Below, piece by piece: positions 8,401 to 14,202 of a DNA stretch of 15,338 nt (within the stretch, counting starts at the first letter, position 1; every line of letters begins with the position of its first letter). The notes below the pieces were generated by a model, which was not told the origin of the DNA, did no database searches, and worked only from the letters and a program-made list of their open reading frames with translations. Source of the stretch: Chrysochromulina parva. Lineage: Eukaryota; Haptophyta; Prymnesiales; Chrysochromulinaceae. Location: NCBI GenBank assembly GCA_002887195.1, contig PJAB01001332.1, positions 1 through 15,338 on the forward strand, read 5' to 3'. Made by a program: the position numbers and the translations under genes.

Positions 8401-9871
8401 GCCGCTCCGCGGGCCGTACTGCCAAACGGCGTACCGCGGCGTGTTCCGCAAGATGCTCACCTTCGGCGGCGTGCGCCTGCGCCTCTACGAGGCCTTCCAC
8501 AACGCGACGTACCTCGGTGTCTTCGGGCGCAAGGAGGAGGCCGCGGTAGCGTACGCCATCCATATGCATGCAACCAAGGGTCTCGAGGCTCCCGAAGACG
8601 ATCCGTTCGCGAGCCCAGGCGCCGCGCTGCCACCCGATGGCGATGGCGGCGCGGGGGAGTCTGCAAACGTTCCGTCCTTGGCGCTCAAGGCCCTCTCCAG
8701 CCTCACCGCGCCGCTATTCAAGCGATCAAGCGGCTTCAGGATCGGCGTCGACCTGGTGCTCCCAAGCAATCGCAGGTCCCTCAAGGGGCCGGACAAGGGG
8801 CCGGACAAGGGGCCCGAGAAAGGGCCGGACAAGGGGCCGACCAAGCGCCCTGTGGGCTCCGTCACGGCCGGCCGTGAGGAGGAAGCTGGCGTGCAGCGTG
8901 CCTCGCTGTCTGCTGACGAGATCGATGCGAGGCTATGGGTGGGCGCCTCCGCCGCCGGATGGACAGTGTACCGAAGGTCCGGAGACGGTCACTACCGGTA
9001 CGTCTCCCCCGATGGGGCGGTGTACACTCAGCGGCCGGAGGAGCCCGCGTTAAGCTCTCGGGCGTCGCCCTCCAAGCGACAGAAGGTGGGCGCAACGTCG
9101 CCGGCCGCCGTGGTGAGCATCCCCACGCCGCCCCGCCCGCTAGTCGCTCCCACCACGGCGGGTCCGCCATTAGCCGCTGCTATGCCACCGCCGCCACAGG
9201 CCGCTCGTGCTGCCGCGCCGCCACCAGCTACGCGGTCACCAGCCGCCTCCGCGCCACCGCCTGCTTCAACCGCGGTGCTGCCCTCACGATCGCCGTCCGG
9301 GCCCTCCGCCACCTCCCCGTCTCCTCGCCCGCTGGCTGTTGCCGCCCCCGCCGCTTCTTCTGCGGCCGCACCGCCTCGCCCGCAGCCGCAGCCGCCTCGC
9401 CCGCAGCCGCAGCCGCCTCGCCCGCAGCCGCCTCGCCCGCAGCCGCAGCCGCAGTCCGCAGCCGCACCGCCTCGCCCGCAGCCGCAGTCCGCAGCCGCAC
9501 CGCCTCGCCCGCAGCCGCGGCCGCAGCCGCCTCGCCCGCAGCCGCAGGTCCCAGGGGCACCGCCTCGCCCGCAGCCGCAGCCGCCTCGCCCGCAGCCGCA
9601 GGTCACGGGGGCAGCAGCAAACGAGTCACCACGGGGCGGCACCTCCGCCCCGTCAGCGCCGCCCTTGTTCACACCGCCCTTGTGTGAACGGCATCCAACC
9701 ATACCAGGCAAACTTCGCGTCGCTTCGTCCCTCATGGTGGGGGTGAGCGGCGGCGAGAAGGTGGCGGTGCGCCTGCCAGGCTGCGAGCATGTGGTGCGCA
9801 TCACGTGGCCAAGCGAGGTGAAGCAATACCTCACCTTCACGCTGGGCACCTGCCCACAGTGCCCGCGGTGA
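5468..9871 (+). CDS. Multidomain chromatin-reader-like protein: Tudor-CW-Tudor-MBD-like-AP2-like
   Basis: 1467 residues, ATG at 5468, no visible intron. Order: acidic N terminus; PDS5-type Tudor 1 (53-110); polyAla and basic stretch; CW zinc finger (about 215-263; W217, C220, C223, W226, C245, C256), a fold that reads methylated H3K4; Tudor 2 (531-588); MBD-like module (about 688-736, G-W ... Y-M-I-S-P-T-G ... Y-L-G-L); charged coiled coil (895-960); AP2-like domain (982-1038; Y-R-G-V, Y-L-G-V-F, E-E-A-A-V-A-Y-A); a second G-W ... Y-V-S-P-D-G module (1160-1191, MBD- or WW-like); Pro/Arg/Gln repeats (1302-1378); and a C-terminal Cys/His segment (1406-1465). The role inferred is nuclear binding of histone marks and DNA. 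I know no named family with this order. CW and Tudor calls are firm, AP2 is good, and MBD-like is tentative. Confidence 0.88.
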   Translation: MATIADHDPDGVEATAAFAVIAEPDSDDDQSEADAEAGAGGEAMPDTDEPMPLSGTALVGQRIEVHWPLDEEWYVAMVTGYSHATGQHEVHYLDDDVVERLDLAKEEWRLDMGLRRAAVPAPQDSTAAEEEEELDPEAQAAAAAAAAAKHAAREAAADAAEAAGGRKSRRQSAGTGPTRFIESTFPQSYQPKKLNRARETQSEQPKECAQTTIESEWVQCAECDKWRIVKRSDIDKLPDDVAFTCSMNPDCRHNRCAAPQHLWMMSAPENGERIEPRGYTARATLESHRRKISDAEIEELQRRLPLSMKQAGWILMPSGGTRASHRLDYAYVGGEADVAASVTHFARVYLAADPLAAARAVTSSFVAGPPPTVTVSSFDGAEDADAAVGTKRAAAAAAGGGSKKAKAATVPKKTTEERALEVAEQVDVPYFWDRETAIAFWEQLVHDALAKARAVERAAAAAAAVAPAVISLNPQGASAGAHDDAEEDEEEVVEVARTWEGMRLWLQPGTKLHRQWKAQHRQWSAHENPTLSGTAVVGQRIEVHWPLDEEWYVAMVTGYSHATGQHEVHYLDDDVVEQIDLAKEEWRLETGLSKSGDPMRLERAAAAAQGVGRARGADTAPAAAPAVATARGADEEGGSEAGGGVVDDSAGGGAALTTEERERRMALFQALEAAVRHAKQLEWAGDAPVPGAEGWLVRWKPRARKSAGGVSGDAYMISPTGVSLDSFRKAEAYLGLTEAGSDGPAAAASEAGRGGPAASAPPAEANIRRSARADARQQKERECVKKLLLTIISQPIPGWAEPTAAAGSAKATASAGDGAEGSGSGSVPPVGVVLGATVPPVSTRHKVKVEDDLFIPGGGVGAPSVMGLAAVSPTSIKVTDDPFFIPGNFASPPKLSDAELRAEAKLEAEREAKRQAQLAAQAVEEMRERAEELLELIARAERLGVESGVLSQVREYMAKLGNAQKAQKSITTAERPVAPLRGPYCQTAYRGVFRKMLTFGGVRLRLYEAFHNATYLGVFGRKEEAAVAYAIHMHATKGLEAPEDDPFASPGAALPPDGDGGAGESANVPSLALKALSSLTAPLFKRSSGFRIGVDLVLPSNRRSLKGPDKGPDKGPEKGPDKGPTKRPVGSVTAGREEEAGVQRASLSADEIDARLWVGASAAGWTVYRRSGDGHYRYVSPDGAVYTQRPEEPALSSRASPSKRQKVGATSPAAVVSIPTPPRPLVAPTTAGPPLAAAMPPPPQAARAAAPPPATRSPAASAPPPASTAVLPSRSPSGPSATSPSPRPLAVAAPAASSAAAPPRPQPQPPRPQPQPPRPQPPRPQPQPQSAAAPPRPQPQSAAAPPRPQPRPQPPRPQPQVPGAPPRPQPQPPRPQPQVTGAAANESPRGGTSAPSAPPLFTPPLCERHPTIPGKLRVASSLMVGVSGGEKVAVRLPGCEHVVRITWPSEVKQYLTFTLGTCPQCPR
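5622..5799 (+). repeat. Tudor-encoding repeat, copy 1 (178 bp)
   Basis: Matches 7056-7233 at 174 of 178 bases, in the same frame (offset 1434 bp = 478 codons). Differences are at 5639, 5656, 5766 and 5768; 5657-5765 is identical. It encodes the first PDS5-type Tudor domain. Confidence 0.97.
7056..7233 (+). repeat. Tudor-encoding repeat, copy 2 (178 bp)
   Basis: Second copy of the unit at 5622-5799. Only three residues differ between the two Tudor domains (L to V, R to Q, L to I). Flanking sequence is unrelated, so the copied block matches the domain borders closely. Confidence 0.97.
8786..8839 (+). repeat. GPDK/GPEK tetrapeptide tandem repeat
   Basis: 12-bp units (AAGGGGCCGGAC type) give G-P-D-K, G-P-D-K, G-P-E-K, G-P-D-K, then GP (residues 1107-1124). 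It is a flexible charged linker between the AP2-like domain and the following G-W module. Confidence 0.85.
9371..9601 (+). repeat. PPRPQPQ repeat array
   Basis: Tandem CCTCGCCCGCAGCCGCAG-type units encoding P-P-R-P-Q-P-Q with variants carrying S-A-A-A, V-P-G-A or V-T-G-A (residues 1302-1378). It is probably disordered, with several P-x-x-P motifs that could bind SH3-like or WW partners. Array length is likely to vary. Confidence 0.85.
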
Positions 9872-9900
9872 CCCGCCGTGCCGGCGTGCGATGCTCAGGA

Positions 9901-9906
9901 AATAAA
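9901..9906 (+). terminator. Possible polyadenylation signal AATAAA
   Basis: A canonical AATAAA lies 29 bp after the stop codon of the 1467-residue gene in otherwise GC-rich DNA. This distance is short but feasible. Algae of this type do not always use AATAAA, so it is tentative. Confidence 0.4.
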
Positions 9907-10351
9907 AGGATCGCACCTCCTGGAGGCTGGTGGGTGCAGCTGGGCAGCTCGAGCTGCCGCATCTGCGCAGTTCCGTGTTTGTAGAGAATCACATCAGACA
10001 GCGCGCACACTCGGGAAGGCTACGTATCGCGCGTCAGTTGCTCCCCCCATTGGAACCTGTGTCCGGCGTTGACGTTGTAGAGCGAGCGTAGTCCTCGCTA
10101 GTCCCAAGTCCGCTCAATGAGTCCGCTGTGGTCTGGAGAGCGAGTCGATCAGTGGAGTATCGTTCCTTTACACGCCGCTCAAGGCTCATGGTCCTCATGC
10201 CTCGGCGGCGCGCGCCCCGCCGGGGACCCGCTCAATCCTCAAACTTAACCTCAAACACAACTCACCTCTCGAGAACTACCACAAAGCCCCACCCTGGGTG
10301 AGGGATTAATGAGATAGTAGCGGGCTCTCGCCACGGGGACGAGCTTTAAGC

Positions 10352-10436
10352 TTATCTGCTCAACATCCTTATGGTTATCGTTATCAATTATCGGTTATGC
10401 CGTTATGCTTGGAGGTTGGAGCGGATCTCGATTATC
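10352..10436. promoter_or_regulatory. Cluster of TTATC (GATAA) sites
   Basis: TTATC occurs at 10352, 10375, 10381, 10388 and 10432; the middle three are spaced 6-7 bp apart and are followed by two more TTATG. On the other strand these read GATAA, the core of GATA-factor sites. They lie about 150-235 bp before the likely start of the next gene. Regulatory use is inferred. Confidence 0.4.
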
Positions 10437-10517
10437 TAGAAGTCCTCGGCATACTCGCGAATAACCTCCTATAATGCGACCACCGACTCACAGGTTGGAG
10501 GTATCTCTAGGCTGCGA

Positions 10518-10588
10518 TACAGAGAATGTCGTTAAATTTGACGAAATTCTTTAATTTTGACGAAACCCCGACCACCGGTACAGAGATG
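10518..10588 (+). repeat. Small repeats around two candidate start codons
   Basis: TTAAATTTGACGAAA (10532-10546) and TTAATTTTGACGAAA (10551-10565) differ at one base with a 19-bp period. TACAGAGAATG (10518-10528) and TACAGAGATG (10579-10588) give both candidate ATGs almost the same context. This suggests a duplicated 5' leader. Confidence 0.6.
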
Positions 10589-11823
10589 AAAATGAGAGCT
10601 CTCACGCTCACGCTCGTGGTATTCGCGCCCAATGCGTGGGCCTTTGCGCCTATGGCACGCTTAGGCGGTCGCCCGGACACGAATGCGCGGAGCAGCGTGC
10701 CGGTCATGGCCGGTCGACCACCTCCGGATCTGAACTCGCGTCCTATTGTGAAGGGCATCCTCGGCCTCGTGGCCGCGCAATTTGTTACTGCTGCGGCGTT
10801 CGTGGTGGGGCCTTCGATCGCGCCTGCAGACCTGCCGCAGTCCGAGATTGCAGCCAGGGAAGCCGCCGCTAAGGCCAAGGTTGAGGCTAAGGCGGAGGAG
10901 GCGAAGGCAAAGGAAAAGGCTGCCAAGAAGAAGGCCGAGGCTGATGCAAAGGCCAAAGCCGAGAGGGCGGAGGCGGCAGAGAAAGCGAATGCCGAGAAGG
11001 CGGCACTGGCGGCAGCCAAGGCGGAGGCCGCCGCAAAGGCCAAGGCTGAGAAGGCGTCCGCGGCGCCGGCGAAGGTGGACAATGCGGCGAAGGCAAAGGC
11101 GGCGGCGGAGGCCGCAGAGAAACGTGCGAAAGAGAAGGCGGAGGCGGAGGCGAAGCGTGCTTCGGAGAAGGAGGCGAAAGCCAAAGCGTCAGCGGAGGCC
11201 AAGGCAGCGGCGGCGGAGGCAAAGGCCAAGGCAGCGGCGTCGAAGGCGGCAGCGGGCACCAAGGAGGACAAGGTGGCGGCGAAGGCAGCGGCTGACAAGG
11301 CGGCGGCCGAGAAGAAGGCGGCGGCTGACAAGGCGGCTGCCGAGAAAAAGGCGGTAGCGACTAAGGCGGCGGCCGAAAAGAAGGCGGCGGCTGACAAGGC
11401 GGCGGCCGAGAAGAAGGCGGCGGCTGACAAGGCGGCGGCTGAGAAGAAGGCGGCGGCTGACAAGGCGGCGGCCGAAAAGAAGGCGGCGGCGGCGAAGGCG
11501 GCGGCCGATCCGAAGGCTGCGGCGGCTGAGAAGAAGGCGGCGGCTGAGAAGAAGGCGGCGGCCGACAAAAAGGCGGCGGCCGACAAAAAGGCAGCGGCAG
11601 ACAAGGCGGCGGCTGAGAAGAAGGCGGCGGCTGAGAAGCAGGCGGCGGCCGACAAAAAGGCGGCGGCCGACAAAAAGGCAGCGGCAGACAAGGCGGCGGC
11701 TGACAAGAAGGCGGCAGCAGACAAGGCGGCGGCTGACAAGAAGAAGGCTGCAGAGAAGGCTCCAGTGGCCGAGAAGCCCAAGCCCGCTCCGGCTCCAGCA
11801 CCAGCGCCCCCACCCCCACCGCC

Positions 11824-11861
<38 letters not shown>

Positions 11862-11962
11862 CATCAGCCGAGCCGCCGGCCACGCCTCGGCCGCCCACGG
11901 CGCCGGGTGAGCTGTCAACGGATGAAGCGCTCGCCATCCTTGGCAAGTACAAGAAGAAGTAG
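10586..11962 (+). CDS. Predicted plastid-targeted Ala/Lys 11-mer repeat protein with one membrane span
   Basis: Function unknown. I chose the ATG at 10586 (458 residues; ATG 10592 also fits) because a signal peptide starts there ([13 protein letters not shown]) and ends N-A-W-A before F-A-P, the red-secondary-plastid entry motif. The frame also has an ATG at 10526, which would bury that signal 20 residues inside. Counting from 10526: transit-like region 40-72 with a possible S-V-P-V-M-A processing site (57-62); hydrophobic span about 74-99; Ala/Lys/Glu-rich helix 107-412, with seven 11-residue units [11 protein letters not shown] at 256-332; P-A-P and polyproline about 419-447; and a C-terminal tail [18 protein letters not shown]. 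The layout (membrane anchor plus long Ala/Lys helix) recalls TolA, while the 11-mers recall group 3 LEA proteins. Both may be convergence from composition. Plastid membrane location is inferred. Confidence 0.82.
11291..11521 (+). repeat. 33-bp (11-residue) tandem repeat array, seven units
   Basis: Seven consecutive 33-bp units, each encoding close variants of [11 protein letters not shown] (AT, AA and DP variants in units 3 and 7). The 11-residue period suits a long straight helix. Confidence 0.88.
11553..11703 (+). repeat. 64-bp perfect direct repeat, 87-bp period
   Basis: 11553-11616 and 11640-11703 are identical, offset 87 bp (29 codons, in frame). It sits in the same Lys/Ala helix but has a different period from the 11-mers upstream, indicating a separate and recent expansion. 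Confidence 0.9.
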
Positions 11963-12628
11963 GATGCCTGGCTAGTGCAGAGGCGGTGAGCTTGCGATGA
12001 GGGAGGCCGTCAGCATGCGCGTGAGCGGATTCCGGGCGCATGGCACTGCGCATGGCACTGCCCAGCAGTGGCAATGTGTGCCAACACGAAGGGCTGCGGC
12101 TATTCACGATCCTATTGATAACGAGAGTGCACATCGGAGGGCATGCGGCATCCGCGCTGCTGGACGCCCGGACCGGACCATGGAGCACCAGGTTGCGGGG
12201 TGCACGTAAGTGAAACCGACACCGTTCACCAAACACGCTGGGACGCCACCGGACAGGACGCGATCGTAAGGACCGAGTAGCGGGCATCTCGTCGGTGTCA
12301 GCACACGTCGGCTCCGCGCATAAAAAGCTACCCGCGCGTAACCGGGCGCGCGCGAAATCACCGGTCCGCGTCGCGCGGGCAAGGCGAAAAATTATTAAGA
12401 ACGTTGCAAATGCAACGGCGACGGGACGCGGGCGGAGCACGGCGGGAGCATGCGCACCAGCGGACAGCGCGGCACGGCGGCACAGGCGAGCGAACACGCG
12501 TGTCTCCATACTCCAACACGACACCTGCGCTCGTGTCTCTAACACAAAAATTCCATGCTGACTCGGCGTACTATAGGGAGCGACCCCGTACCTCGCGTCT
12601 CCCGCAAGCATCGATGCGTGCCACGCGC
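11963..12628. other. Convergent intergenic region, no convincing gene
   Basis: 666 bp between the ends of two convergent genes. Contents: a GCATGGCACTGC repeat (12039-12062, two copies), a perfect hairpin CGTTGC-AAAT-GCAACG (12402-12417) preceded by an A/T-rich AAAAATTATTAAG stretch, and nothing resembling a gene. The open frames here are Arg-rich and show no domain. The hairpin could mark a transcript end for either gene. Confidence 0.6.
12402..12417. other. Perfect 6-bp hairpin in the convergent gap
   Basis: CGTTGC, loop AAAT, GCAACG. It lies roughly mid-gap, 440 bp from one stop and 210 bp from the other. It might be an RNA 3'-end structure or chance. Confidence 0.35.
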
Positions 12629-12793
12629 TCACTCGTCGTCGTCCTCGTCTTCGGGAAAGTATTCTGCGGGCTGCTCCTCATCCTCGTCCCCCTCGTCCTC
12701 CACGCCATCCTCCTCCTCCTCCTCCTCATCCACCTCGGTGGGAGTGGGCGACTGAGCGCCGGCCCGAGCACCGCCCGCCGCGCGCGATGAGGA

Positions 12794-12829
<36 letters not shown>

Positions 12830-14164
12830 CTTCGCTGCTGGTCGCTTGGCCTTTGGGGGTGCGCGTGCTCCCGACGGCGCCTGCCTTTTCGTCTTCAGCT
12901 TGCTTGCATATTCGCCATGCGCGGCACGCTCCGCAGCGGTGAAATTGCGCATCAGCCCGTCATCGTCGCCGTCGTCGTCCTCATGGTCGTCATCGTCGGC
13001 AGCGCCGTCGCCCGTGGGCAGTGTGGGCAGAGAGGCCATGCGGATGCCTCGCCCGCGCGCGGCGCCGCGCCCTCCCGGCCGCCCACCGCCTCGCCCCCTC
13101 GCACCGCCTCCGCCCCCAGCCCTCCATGGCGAGTGATCTACGAAGCCATCGTCGTCCCCCTCATCGGCACCGCTGCTGGCCTCGAGCTCGGCCGCTTTTC
13201 GCTTCGGCGGGCGCCCTACCGGCCGGGCCGCCGCCAGCCCACTTTTGGCTGCGTTGAGCGCCCAGCGCCCGGCACGGGCAACAGCCGTCGACGACGAGGC
13301 GGCGGCTGGTGGCGGCGGCGCGCGGTATTCGTATGTGAAGGTACGCCCCCTGGGCGGCGGCGGCCCTTCCTTCACCGGTACGAGCAGCTTCGTGTTCTGG
13401 TGGAGCTTCGAGCTCGCGCGCAGGTCTGGAAACTTAGCCGCGTTGAGGTCGACCAGCGCCTTAGCGTCGACGCCACACGCCGTCGCAATCTGGCGCACCG
13501 TCTCATCTTCGCTGGCCACGTACTCTCGCAACTGCTGCGGCGCGCGCGGCGGCGCGATCGCCGACGCCGTCGCCGCCAGCACCGCCTCGCCTGCTGCCGC
13601 CGGAAAGACCGCCCGCCCGCTGGGTAGTACACGTGGCTTCGCTGGCTGCTTGCCAGCGGCCTTGGCACTGCTCGACGCTTTCTCCTTCCCCTTCTTCACC
13701 AGCCGAGCCTCAGCCGCTGCCTTGGCCTTGGCCTTGGCCTTCGCTGCCGCCTTGGCTTTCGCCTCCTTCTCCGCGACGGCGCTCGCTTTCGCCTCGGCCG
13801 CCGCGGCCGCCTTCTCGTTGGCATTTGCCGCCCTCTTCGCCTTCGACTCCGCCGTCGTCTTCGGCTTCGACTCCTCCTGCGCCTCCGCCTCCTGCCCCTC
13901 CTCCTCCTCCTCCTCCTCCTCCTCCTCCTCCTCCTCGCCCTCCTCCTCCTCCTCGCCCTCCTCCTCCTCGCCCTCCTCCTCGCCCTCGCCTTCAGGATCC
14001 GCGTCGAGCATATCAATCTTACGCGGCCGCGTGGCCCGCTCGGGCTGCCTTGTCGCCGCGCTACGCGCTCGCTTCGCGCCACCCACCCTCTCGGAGCGTC
14101 CTTCTCCGCCCTGATCCAAGACCTTCCTCTTGCGCGCTGCGCCGCCGCCGCTGCCGCTGCCGCC

Positions 14165-14202
<38 letters not shown>

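Larger units (their letters stand above)
9872..10585. other. Intergenic region upstream of the plastid-targeted repeat protein
   Basis: About 710 bp without a convincing gene. It holds the AATAAA at 9901, a hairpin AGCGAG-7 nt-CTCGCT (10081-10099), a CACCC-T-GGGTG inverted repeat (10290-10300), two CCTCAAAC copies near 10236-10256, a TTATC cluster (10352-10436) and an AT-rich tandem repeat just before the next start. The last 250 bp are distinctly AT-richer than the rest of the window, as expected of a promoter and 5' UTR. Confidence 0.55.

Noticed and set aside
10025..10110. Minus-strand peptide-like stretch (L-Y-N-V-N-A-G-H-R-F-Q-W-G-E-Q-L)
   Set aside because: It looks protein-like for about 20 codons but is bounded by stops on both sides with no family match; too short to call a gene remnant.
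10507..11952. 481-codon open frame on the minus strand, Ala/Phe/Ser-rich
   Set aside because: It is the antisense shadow of the Ala/Lys repeat gene; Ala and Lys codons read backward give Ala, Phe and Ser. It has no domain, and the plus frame has a signal peptide.
12570..12580. ACTATAGGGAG, like the end of a T7 promoter
   Set aside because: Only 11 bases match, the upstream T7 half is absent, and there is no phage or vector context; probably chance.
11361..12632. 423-codon minus-strand frame ending in the convergent gap
   Set aside because: Pro/Ser/Gln-rich reading of the repeat gene's opposite strand, with no recognisable domain.
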